The notes under the pieces were generated by a model. The model was not told where the DNA came from. It ran no database searches and saw only the letters and a program-made list of their open reading frames with translations. This document shows, in pieces, positions 28,101 to 35,905 of a DNA stretch of 64,000 nt (the stretch's first letter is position 1; each line of letters opens with the position of its first letter). A program made the translations under genes and the position numbers. Source of the stretch: Amblyornis subalaris (Eukaryota; Chordata; Aves; Passeriformes; Ptilonorhynchidae); the NCBI GenBank assembly GCA_018881555.1, contig JACAXG010000269.1, positions 225,509 through 289,508 of the forward strand. Direction: 5' to 3'.

Positions 28101-28543
28101 TTATTAAGAAATGGCTTGTGAAGCAGTATTAATGTGGCTAAAACTGGCTATTGAAAGTGTTTCCAGATTACAGTGACTCTTTAAGATTTATTCTGTGCTC
28201 TAGATGACTTGTAAATATGGCTGTTTGAGTTACCTTCTTCTGTTTATGACCAAACACGCAGGTTTTGTTATAAGTATTAATTGAATGTACATTTGAGGTA
28301 TGGCTTTGTGTTGTTATTGATACTTTAGTTGGGAACTGTCCATTTAAAATTTGTTTCATGCTTTTTTCTCTTTAAGCAGAAGCAGCATATGAGATGTGTT
28401 GCTCCAGTGAAGACCCACTGCCAGAACATGTAGAGGGACATTCTATGGCATGCAATGGCCATTACAAATTTGCATTTTCATCAAGAGCTTTCTTGAGTTT
28501 CAAGTTTGACCATGATGCCATAATGAAAAGTTTTGACCTCTGA
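13147..28543 (+). CDS. DCP2: DCP2, mRNA-decapping enzyme 2 (complete, 11 coding exons)
   Basis: DCP2 is the Nudix hydrolase that cleaves the 5' cap of mRNA to release m7GDP, with DCP1 and EDC factors in P-bodies and cytoplasm. Coding exons: 13147-13199, 18406-18557, 20211-20338, 20746-20844, 22372-22524, 24137-24249, 24351-24458, 25172-25295, 25826-25936, 27660-27711, 28380-28543. They join in frame to 418 residues plus stop (human has 420). Residues 1 to about 94 form the helical DCP1-binding domain and about 95-245 the Nudix domain. The Nudix box is intact at G129, E135, R143, E144, E147, E148 and G150; E147 and E148 are the known metal-binding catalytic pair. The tail after about 250 is polar and variable, and ends in a conserved block ([17 protein letters not shown]). 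The ATG at 13147 gives METKRAEIP, the family N-terminus. Intron 2 is AT-AC (U12 type) and intron 10 is GC-AG. Confidence 0.97.
15747..16465 (-). mobile_element. CR1 LINE fragment in DCP2 intron 1 (minus orientation)
   Basis: It begins with AGAATCACAGAGTCATAGAA, the reverse complement of the CR1 tail. It continues through ACTTCCAGGGATGGGGCA, CCCCCTTGTCCTGTCACTAC, GGCTCATGTCAAGATTCTCA and ACCTTGCACTTAGCCTTG into CR1 open-reading-frame sequence. It is the longest CR1 copy in the window. A local 23/21-bp tandem duplication (15818-15861) lies inside it. Confidence 0.88.
15818..15861. repeat. Tandem duplication inside a CR1 copy
   Basis: GGTTTGAGAGGAACC plus TTCTAGAG is followed at once by GGTTTGAGGAACC plus TTCTAGAC. 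Two adjacent near-identical units of 23 and 21 bp. The CR1 family normally has one such block, so this is a local duplication after insertion. Confidence 0.8.
16490..17065 (+). mobile_element. LTR-like element in DCP2 intron 1
   Basis: The segment has the layout of a retroviral LTR: a purine-rich left part, a TATA box (GGTATAAAAGG at about 16920), then a C/T-rich stretch, and a TAGTAAATG block followed by TGT-rich sequence (17020-17060). I do not recognise the family, no coding internal region follows, and both edges are approximate. It could instead be unique sequence with a chance TATA motif. Confidence 0.4.
17074..17200 (+). repeat. Degenerate short tandem repeat
   Basis: The motif GTGCCAGCTACTGATGA recurs with changes at 17074, 17115 and 17148, and faintly near 17174 and 17216. 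Spacing is 41 then 33 bp, with G-rich filler. It directly follows the LTR-like element and may be the start of its internal region or a decayed minisatellite. Confidence 0.5.
17765..17783. repeat. AAAT microsatellite
   Basis: Nearly five perfect copies of a 4-bp AAAT unit in DCP2 intron 1. Confidence 0.9.
18406..18557 (+). CDS. DCP2: DCP2 coding exon 2
   Basis: 152 nt after a CTGGCAG acceptor, coding residues 18-68 plus one base (from [14 protein letters not shown] to GIRDFAKA). It ends in GCT G, followed directly by ATATCCTTTTT, a U12-type donor, not by GT. It covers most of the regulatory domain that binds DCP1. Confidence 0.96.
18558..20210 (+). other. DCP2: DCP2 intron 2: U12-type AT-AC intron
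   Basis: The 5' end reads ATATCCTTTTT, an exact match to the AT-AC minor-spliceosome donor. Near the 3' end TTCCTTAAC (20190-20198) matches the U12 branch site, and the intron ends in GTAC at 20207-20210, with the branch A about 13 nt before the acceptor. Only this splice gives [15 protein letters not shown], agreeing with the DCP2 family. Length 1653 bp. Removing it needs U11/U12 and U4atac/U6atac snRNPs. Confidence 0.95.
19057..19102. repeat. Tandem duplication of a 23-bp unit
   Basis: AATGTATACTATCTAATCC plus TTGC is followed directly by AATGTGTACTATCTAGTCC plus TTGC: two adjacent 23-bp units with two mismatches, inside the U12-type intron. Confidence 0.85.
20211..20338 (+). CDS. DCP2: DCP2 coding exon 3
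   Basis: 128 nt coding residues 69-111, from [11 protein letters not shown] through [16 protein letters not shown]. It starts after a U12-type AC acceptor and ends at GTAAGT. It holds the hinge between the regulatory and Nudix domains and the first strand of the Nudix fold. Its first 33 nt (CACTGCCCTTTTTTACTG then CCTCAAG) also resemble an ordinary 3' splice site. Confidence 0.95.
20746..20844 (+). CDS. DCP2: DCP2 coding exon 4 (Nudix box, first part)
   Basis: 99 nt after TTTTGTAG, ending at GTAAGT; residues 112-144. It includes [18 protein letters not shown] and AARE, so it supplies G129, E135, R143 and E144 of the Nudix signature. Confidence 0.97.
20845..22371 (+). other. DCP2: DCP2 intron 4 (1.5 kb)
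   Basis: GTAAGT to TTCTCAG. AT-rich; I see no repeat family or gene in it. Intron 3 (20339-20745) is 407 bp, GTAAGT to TTGTAG, and is likewise empty. Confidence 0.9.
22372..22524 (+). CDS. DCP2: DCP2 coding exon 5 (Nudix box, second part)
   Basis: 153 nt, residues 145-195, after CTTCTCAG and before GTATGT. It begins [12 protein letters not shown], giving catalytic E147 and E148 and G150 of the Nudix motif. It continues with [18 protein letters not shown] and [10 protein letters not shown] of the Nudix fold. Confidence 0.97.
22525..24136 (+). other. DCP2: DCP2 intron 5 (1.6 kb)
   Basis: GTATGT to TTTTCTAG. I recognise no repeat or gene in it. Confidence 0.9.
24137..24249 (+). CDS. DCP2: DCP2 coding exon 6 (Box B region)
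   Basis: 113 nt, residues 196-232, between TTTCTAG and GTATGT. It encodes [16 protein letters not shown] and [15 protein letters not shown], the C-terminal strands of the Nudix domain and the start of the Box B helix, which binds RNA. It is followed by a very short 101-bp intron (24250-24350). Confidence 0.96.
24351..24458 (+). CDS. DCP2: DCP2 coding exon 7
   Basis: 108 nt, residues 233-268, CTCACAG to GTAAGA. It encodes [20 protein letters not shown], the end of Box B and an acidic serine-rich linker into the disordered tail. Confidence 0.95.
24459..25171 (+). other. DCP2: DCP2 intron 7 (0.7 kb)
   Basis: GTAAGA to TGTACTAG. No repeat or gene recognised. Confidence 0.88.
25172..25295 (+). 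CDS. DCP2: DCP2 coding exon 8
   Basis: 124 nt, residues 269-310, from TGTACTAG to GTAGGT. It encodes a lysine/glutamine/proline-rich part of the tail ([20 protein letters not shown]). It is clearly more diverged from mammals than the Nudix exons, as expected for the disordered region. Confidence 0.92.
25296..25825 (+). other. DCP2: DCP2 intron 8 (0.5 kb)
   Basis: GTAGGT to TTAATAG. No repeat or gene recognised. Confidence 0.88.
25826..25936 (+). CDS. DCP2: DCP2 coding exon 9
   Basis: 111 nt, residues 311-347, from TTAATAG to GTAAGA. It encodes [20 protein letters not shown] and [14 protein letters not shown], a basic, polar tail segment that aligns with the KRTNG block of mammalian DCP2. 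Confidence 0.93.
25937..27659 (+). other. DCP2: DCP2 intron 9 (1.7 kb)
   Basis: GTAAGA to TTCACCAG. AT-rich; nothing recognisable in it. Confidence 0.9.
27660..27711 (+). CDS. DCP2: DCP2 coding exon 10
   Basis: 52 nt, residues 348-364 plus one base: [17 protein letters not shown]. It is followed by GCAAGT, so the donor is GC and not GT; the exon end CAG matches the strong consensus that usually accompanies GC donors. Confidence 0.93.
27712..28379 (+). other. DCP2: DCP2 intron 10: GC-AG intron
   Basis: Exon ...ACAG, then GCAAGT at the 5' end and TTTAAGCAG at the 3' end, 668 bp. The nearest GT (GTGCAG, 4 nt downstream) would shift the frame and hit a stop within a few codons of exon 11. The GC donor restores the conserved frame [15 protein letters not shown]. 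Retained, the intron adds 15 codons and then TGA at 27756-27758. Confidence 0.9.
28380..28543 (+). CDS. DCP2: DCP2 coding exon 11 (C-terminus)
   Basis: 164 nt, ending in TGA at 28541-28543. It encodes a short acidic segment, then a conserved block ([20 protein letters not shown]) that closes the protein. In animals the C-terminal region of DCP2 is reported to contact the scaffold EDC4; I infer the same role here. Confidence 0.95.
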
Positions 28544-29395
28544 CAGCAAACTTACTGGGAATAAGAATCAGACTTGCCTGTTGCAATTGAGGGGGTTTAT
28601 TATCCAGCCTTACTCTTTCTCAGGAGTTTTTTATTTTGTTTTGTTTGTTTGTTTTTAAATGCAATGCAGGGACTGACTGCTGGTTTGGAAGGGTTTGTTC
28701 TCTTTGCAGTATGGGAGTGGCATAGTCAAGTGTTGCACTTTAAATGCAGTATAGCCTTTGTCCACAAAAGTACCTTTCCAATGTTCAGTTCACTTGTTCC
28801 TAGCTGTGCGTTAGAGGGCATTCTTTTTACTTGTGTTTTATTTTTTGTGGTTTCTAAATTTTTTTTTATTTTGACTTGCTGTGTGTTTTGTAGAGTGTCA
28901 TTGATTTTTTTTTTTAACTGTTGGAGTATACCAGCTTGCTAATCTTTTAACTGTTCTGATGTAAATTATTGGACTTGTTAGTCATTATTTTGTAGTACAT
29001 TGCAATATTATGCAGTGGCAATGAAACTAATTCTCAGAGGACACCTCTGTCCTAGTGATTTTGAAACCAAGTTGCACATTTCAAACCTAGCCTCAGCCTT
29101 TCTCTGTACTGATTGTTTGCCCCTAATACCTTCCCTCCTTCACACTGATAGTTTTTGTTGGCTGGCAATCACTAGTACTTGACTCAAATCTATAGCATGT
29201 TGACTTTTTGTACCTATTCTTCCTTGGTCTTCGATAATGACACTCAAACTGGGTAGAACTCAGCCCTTCCAAGTGTCTAACTTAACTCTTGTGCACTGCC
29301 CCCAACTGCATAAGAAGTTACAAAGCAGCTGCTTTTGGAAAAAGAAAAGCTTAAACTTGTCTGTGAGAGGTTGCTTGTGTAGAATTTATACTGAA

Positions 29396-29403
29396 TGTAA
29401 ATA
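29396..29403 (+). promoter_or_regulatory. Pumilio-response-like element, copy 1
   Basis: TGTAAATA, an exact match to the PUM consensus UGUANAUA, in the DCP2 3' UTR on the sense strand. Confidence 0.4.
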
Positions 29404-31253
29404 AGCCTCTGTAGATCTCGCTGAGGAGGAAGGCAGGTGCATGGATAATAGAGGCATTGTGTGACACTGAACAGCTTAATCAGGCTTCCAGTAACTATTC
29501 CAAGGGTGTTCAGTATTGTATTCTGTGCTGTTGTCCTCAGATCTCTTGTGTAGTGTATCTGCTCTGTATATATCCAGTAGTATTGAATTGCACTTGCGGT
29601 TAGCATTTAAATGATCTAGCCTCAGTCATTTTCAGCTACAGTGCTTTCTTAGGAAAAACATGGAAGATGGGATGGAGTTGGAGGGGAGGAACAAAAAAAC
29701 AGTAAGAGTGGAGGTGATGAACTTGTTACATCATCTTCAAAGTAGTGGGTTTTGAGCACGCGCTTTGCAGTGGAAAGAAATGCACTGAAATAATTTGTCA
29801 CAGCAGCTTGTGATAGCAAGCATGTCCCAGATTTAAAAATGGACTTTTCTCTAGAATAGAGGTAATTGATAACTTCATAGGTCGAATGAACTACACCCTT
29901 GTAGTGTATGTACATGCACTGAGTTTTTATGCAACTCATACGTCATCCAAAACCAAAATCCTGGTCTTCCTTCAACCACCCTACTTCATCTACCCTACCT
30001 GATCTGTTACCTAGTCTTTTCCTCAGAAATAGCTTTAGAACTTTCTCCTGGTTTATTCACCTGCCTGGCACCAGGTGATTTGGAACGCTAATGCTGTAAT
30101 AATTTTGGCCATGAGAGTGCTCAACTTCTGTATCAGTCAACAGGAGAAACAGATTACAGCATTTCCTCCTTCTGGAGGAGAGGGGTTCTGAGGGCCTTGT
30201 TTTTCAAGACCAAATTGTGAAATAGCTCAATCTAGCTTTGACTCATTTTTGTTTGGTTTTTTTTTTCCTTAAACGTATCCAAAGGCCATACAATGACAAA
30301 GAAGAGTAATTGAGAAGGTAGGATAATGCTGGAGGAGGTTACATTATTCAGCTTCAGGTGAAAAATAATCTTTAGTTACTTCTTTAGTGCTTTTTTAGTT
30401 GATTTCCCAGCAAAAGTGCCTTTACTCATGGTGAGGCAGAAGTTTGTATCATATCCTGAGGCTGCTACTGCCTGTGGAGTTAACAGGACTCTCCTAAGGC
30501 ATAATTAAATAACAGGCTGTGGAAATCTTTTTATAAATAAGTTGACTTTTCAGATAAATTAGTTATAGATCATTTAGTGCTCTGTGAAATAATGGGGATG
30601 TTGATGAAACAGTGAACTTGGAGCATCTGTCATCTGTTTGGGAAGTCCTGTCCCAGGCAAGAGGAAGTCTTTAGAATAATGGAAGCATGTCCCATGAATG
30701 GGAGATGCTGGCTGCCCTCTGTTTACTGTGTCATTTTTTTCTTCTTAGTGAAAGGTTGGTTCAGTATAAGAGACATTGGTTGCTTCATTAAGCAACCCAA
30801 AGTGGAGCTTATACATGTCATGATTTTAGTAAACCTAGCCTTAATGTGAGTTGCAAATAAATGTGATAAATATGCAATAACTTACTTCTTTGTATAAGGG
30901 TACCGTTTCTTATAGTAGCATTGCTTCCTGCTTTCTTAGTAAGGTTTCTAAAACTATGTAGGTGTGCTGGCATGTGATCCACTTCTTGGGTTCCATCATG
31001 CCCTGCACGGTGAACATTTTGTTTACTATTGCTTATGTTCTTATTTCACCATCCTTTTGTAATTATATTTCTAAGTTCAGAAGTACTGTTTACATTATCT
31101 TCCATGAAACAGTGAAGAAATAGTGAGATACAGACTTCAGTTCTGTGAGTTTTTAGTTTATGGAGCTAGACACAGAGAAACAAGAACTGTTTGCATGTCA
31201 GACTCGATAGCTGGTGTCAAGATACTTGAAAAATAAACACTGTCAATGTGAGA

Positions 31254-31302
31254 ATGTTAGGGGTTTATTTTTTGAGAATGCTGCCATGTTAGGGGTTTAT
31301 TT
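31254..31302. repeat. Direct repeat, 17 bp exact
   Basis: ATGTTAGGGGTTTATTT occurs at 31254-31270 and again at 31286-31302, 32 bp apart, within the probable DCP2 3' UTR. Confidence 0.85.
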
Positions 31303-32277
31303 AGATTAGGAATGGTCAGTCAGTGTTCTTGGGATGAAAAAACTTGTGGAGTAAACAAACATTTAGCAAAAAAACCTAGAGATGTGTGGTGCTAGGAATC
31401 GAGTACTGGTGTGCAGTTTCTAGTACTACATAAACTCCCTGCTTTAGCATGAGGTTTTTAGCATCTCTCCTTCTCAGAACGCTCTTTGCTTTGACCTTGG
31501 ACTGAAGAGTGGCCTGCCCAGCTGAGTGACTGAAATGCTACTGACTTCAGCTCCTTGATGTGCTTCCATCATCCACCTTATGAAAGTGACTGTGTCTTGC
31601 ATAGTTTGAAGTCTGGCAACAGTGGTTCTGGGAAGGAGAAGGGGAGATAGCTTTATTTATTGCACAATCAAAGTAATTTTTTTAATACAATGTAAATTCT
31701 TTAGACCAAACATGCATAAATAGTTTCTAATTAAATTTTGGGCCTAATCACTGTTCCAGGCTTCTGTGCTGTGCTCCAACCTTCCTGAATTAATTTGGTG
31801 ATTTGAGAACAATACTTAAGTGTTTTTCCTTCACCTACCTGTGGCTGTTATAGATGTAACAGTTCCTTTTAAAAACAAGGCAGGTTTCGGGTCTGGCTAC
31901 TTCTAACATACTTGCTCTCAGATTGTAATTTCAGATAAAAACTTACTTCTTCCAACCTTTACTTAATGTAGTGATTTGCTTTTGCACTCATGCCATTATG
32001 GTGTGAGTAGCAAAGAGTCTACATTAAGATTGCAAGCTCCAATATCCTGTGGTGCAAGACAGCACTGCTGCTCCAGGGGTAACTGACTGCCCAGTTGTGG
32101 GGTCAGTGGGCTGCTTAATCCTCAGATACCTGGGGTTTTTTACAAATTCTGAGCAACAGGTTTCTCTTCCAGAGGTAAAGCCAGGTGCCTTCATGTTTTA
32201 AGTTAGGAGATTATACTCTAAATGTGTTAGAAAGCTCATAGTTATTGAGAATTAGAATAGTCTCTCGTGTTAATTTC

Positions 32278-32285
32278 TGTAAATA
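32278..32285 (+). promoter_or_regulatory. Pumilio-response-like element, copy 2
   Basis: A second TGTAAATA in the DCP2 3' UTR. It overlaps an AATAAA hexamer (32282-32287). Confidence 0.4.
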
Positions 32286-34001
32286 AACCAATTTTAAGTC
32301 TTGCACTGTAAATGTTAAATAATCTGGTGCTTATACACAACTTCATAATTTCAAATTGTTTTTGTTATTACAGTATTTCAGCTTTTGAAACAACCAAAAT
32401 TATTTAAGATATGGTAAATTTCTACAAACTAACTGAAGGTGCTTTTACAGTAAATTAGACTTTAGAAACTCTTCCATAATAGGTTTTTGTTCTTATGCAT
32501 TTATAGCAATAGTGTAGTTCAAGAATGAAAGTAGGCTAAACGCTAGTATTTGCACTGTTGTTAATCCCGTACGTAAGCACTGATAGATGCAGTAGGATTT
32601 GTGCTGTGTGTGCATTTCACTTTTTCACGTAGGTTGTGGACTTAAAAGGAAGTCAATATAAACAACAATTCCATTGGCCATATCCAAGATTGCACGAGAA
32701 GAAGTATTCTGTATTAGTAGCAGTACAATAAAATGAAATGCTCGGGGTTTAACTTGTCTTTTCATTGAAAATGTTAGGTTCAGTGAGACTTAACTTTTTG
32801 TACTGATTCAGCTTTACGGAAACCCTTATCTTGAAACTGTTCTCAGCTCTGGATGCTTTCAGAAGTGTCTTCAAGTCCTCCTTCAATTCTTCCAGAAAAA
32901 AAGGCGCTTCCTTTTAAGTAATTATTAACATTTCACATAGTACAGTGTGTTTAAATTTGAAAAGGTCTCTATGGAGTTTACTGAAAACACAGTATTTTGT
33001 CATTTTTAAGCATTCACATTGTTGATCAGAAGAACTAGCTTCTTGTTTCCAGTATGGGTTACAGTTCAGTGCCTTTAAGAAAATGATTACAGCTCATGGA
33101 GCATTAATCATTTTAAAATAAGGCATTCATAGCTTTTTTAAGAACACACATCCTTCAAACACAGTTCTCTATGACACATTTCCAACTGTGAAAAAAACTT
33201 AGCAAAATTTTTTAAGCATGTTTGATCAAAATTACTAAACTGTGGAGATTAAATTTGTATCTTACTGGTTGGGTACATAATTTTGTTATGCAGAAAAAGT
33301 ATGGAAAACTGCATGATTAAGAGCTCTCAGCAAATACTTCTCATGCCAATACTTGCAGCAGAACTTTACTGTGTCTGCATGGCACTGCGCTATGTGGAAG
33401 TTGTACTTCATCCCTGAGCAGCAGTTTAGCTGGGTTTGCAAGGCACTTTTAACATTAAAAAGCAAAACAGACCCCACGAAGAAGGGGTGGGGTTGATTCA
33501 GGCATAATAATGCTCGATTGGTGTCCGTGTTCCATGACCCAAACTTGGGTATTGCTTCCAAAAGAGGACACTTTTCAGGGCAGCACTGCATGCCTCACAA
33601 AAAACGGGGAGCCTGGGCTTTGTTTTATGGCTCATGCATGAAGGGTTATGTCTTCCTCCTGTTTGTTTAAAGCTCAAGAACTCGATCTGTTTTCCTCTGT
33701 GTGTAAGTGGCACATCGGTGCTAATTAAGTAGAAAGTACGTACAGCTAATGGGGTTTAAATCATTACAGATTTTATCCAACTTCCATTATGTTCTTTTGA
33801 AGAAAGTTTGCATTAGTCAACTCTTCAATTGTATTAAATAAAATCTGTAACTACTTCTAACATCTGCTGTACTGATGATTGTGATTTTGTTTGTTATGAA
33901 TTTGAATCAGAAACTGAAGCACACCATTTAAGAGACTATGACTAAGTTGACATTTTCTTCTATATTGTTATTTTTTCTCTGTAAAATTAAATTACTTTAT
34001 A

Positions 34002-34007
34002 AATAAA
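34002..34007 (+). terminator. DCP2: Candidate main poly(A) signal of DCP2
   Basis: AATAAA, followed after 30-70 nt by GT-rich sequence (GGTCATTGTGAAGTGTGAAG), the usual cleavage and downstream elements. Alternative signals are at 32727 and 33837. Confidence 0.5.
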
Positions 34008-34025
34008 CTTATTGAAGTACTGGAG

Positions 34026-34659
34026 TATGAATATAAGGATTGCTGGTCATTGTGAAGTGTGAAGCCTGTGCTGCTGCTACAGGTTATTCTTCCACTGCAG
34101 AATGTTTAAGTGTTGCCTTAAGCCAATCAGCAGCAGTGATTACATGTAGTGCAGGAAAAGAAGTATTGTTTTTTAAAGTCAGTTATAAAGGTGGATGAAG
34201 AGCCCATTCTACACACTGGAAAGAGAAAAAAAAGTTGTTAGACATACTGGAGAAAGGAAGTATGTGAACTTCAATCAGTGCTTTTAGAATATTTATGTAA
34301 TACTGAGTATTTTGTTTTCTTTTTTGTTCTGATCCATATAACTTGTTATTAAAAGAACTGGATGTGTGGAAACAGTTTCACATGTGCCCTTCCATTTCTA
34401 TGAAGTGTTCATTGAACCTGGAGAAGGTTTGTGGGAAGTAGTGATGTTCTTGAGCTCAGCTAAATGCTGTGGCCAGATCTGAGTTCTTGCCAACTTTTCA
34501 TGGCTCTATTATGGGAACTTTCCTGATAATGTCATACCCTCACCCTCGGTAACGTATCTTGGAGATGAGATATCTTTGTGTAAAGATACCTTGACCCAGT
34601 CCCATTCAACAGTAAGGTGACAAGTTGTGGTAAAACAACTCCCAAGGCAAAGAAACAGC
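34026..34659. other. Short gap between DCP2 and MCC 3' ends
   Basis: Between the inferred DCP2 end and the inferred MCC end only about 0.6 kb is left. I see no gene in it. Either 3' UTR could extend into it, so the two transcripts may overlap. Confidence 0.4.
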
Positions 34660-34667
34660 ATTAGAAA

Positions 34668-34673
34668 TTTATT
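34668..34673 (-). terminator. MCC: Candidate poly(A) signal of MCC
   Basis: TTTATT on the plus strand, so AATAAA on the minus strand, followed on that strand by T/G-rich sequence (TGTTTCTTTGCCTTGGGAG). Other candidates lie at 35554-35559 and 37891-37896; the last would give a 3' UTR of only about 160 nt. Confidence 0.4.
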
Positions 34674-35694
34674 CAGAATATAAGAACATTTGTAAAATAA
34701 GTATTATAAATGCCTCTGTATAAATAAATGCAGTTTTTACAATTCTATATCAAATGAACACAAAATAGCTATTTTACAGTCACTAGGAAACTAAAAAGTA
34801 GCAACACATTTAAAGCTAATTCAGTAAGGTGAAAAGTTTCTAAAGTTACAATGCACGGTGCAGTATTAAAGGAAGAGAAAATCTTAATAGAACCAGTAGA
34901 ACAATACTGACATCAATGCAAACTTAGTCACATGTGCTTTGCAATAGCTAACAGTACATTCAAGCTGGTGAAGATTTACACATCATAGAATTAGAAAAAA
35001 AGTAATTTTTTTTTTCTGAGCACTCTGTGAAATACAAAGTTTCATGCACTCTGCTGACTTAGAAAATCAAAAAACGCCCAATCATTAATTTATGAACGGA
35101 CTTAGGTTTTGTTGGCAAGAACCACCTCTTTTTCTTGCGTTGCAAATGTGTTATTTCTGCCACAAGTGTTAAGATCTTGAGTTAAGTTGCTGTAACTCAC
35201 AGCACACTGCATGCTCAACTATATCTGGTGTGCTGGTATTTCAGAGTTGCATGAAAGGAGTTTTTTTGGCATTTTTTCTGAGGGTTCGTGCTATTTTAAT
35301 GGGTACACTGAAGCTGCAGCTAATTATTCATATTGAACACTTTTCACAATACCGTTAAACCTTTTACCACTTCCCCACTGATCTTTTCCAGTTTGCCAAC
35401 AACAGATGCAGTCGCTGCTTGCTGAGGCAAATGACTGGTGGTCTGGCAAACTATGGCTACTTCTGAGACTGTGTGGTACCAGTGTTGCTTTTGCATCTAC
35501 AAGGCCCATGGGAAAAAAAATGGGAGTGGTGTACATTTACTGATGATGTGCAATTTATTCTAAAGCACTTTCAGAGTACAGTTGGCAGGGAAGATACGCA
35601 GTCAATATAGTAAAATCAGCAAATCATTAGGCCTGGAAAAGGCACAGAGGCTCCAGGGTTTTTTATGCTTCTATATAAGAGTATCTGAATTTTT

Positions 35695-35905
35695 TTTGGA
35701 AAAAACTCTTCCCTGCAAGGGTGGTGAGGCACTAGCACAGGCTGGCCAGAGAAGCTATGGCTGCCCCATCCTGGAAGTGTTCAAGGCCAGGTTGGATGGA
35801 GCTCTGAGCAACCTGGTCTAGTGGAAGGTGTCCCTGCCCAAGGCAGGGAGTTGTAACAAGAAGATTTTTAAGGTCCCTTCCAAACCATTCTGTGATTCTA
35901 CTACT
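35695..35905 (+). mobile_element. CR1 LINE 3' fragment (plus orientation)
   Basis: GGTGGTGAGGCACTAGCACA, then GAAGTGTTCAAGGCCAGG, AGCAACCTGGTCTAGTGGAA and CAAACCATTCTGTGATTCTA are the last about 200 bp of CR1 in order. It is antisense to MCC and lies in its probable 3' UTR. Confidence 0.9.

Larger units (their letters stand above)
28544..34025 (+). other. DCP2: DCP2 3' UTR (probable extent)
   Basis: About 5.5 kb of AT-rich sequence without coding potential follows the stop. Mammalian DCP2 mRNAs also have a very long 3' UTR. AATAAA signals occur at 30847 (approx.), 31232 (approx.), 32282, 32727, 33837 and 34002. The 34002 copy is followed by GT-rich sequence and is my choice for the main end. 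Two Pumilio-type UGUAAAUA elements lie at 29396 and 32278. The true end needs transcript data. Confidence 0.6.
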
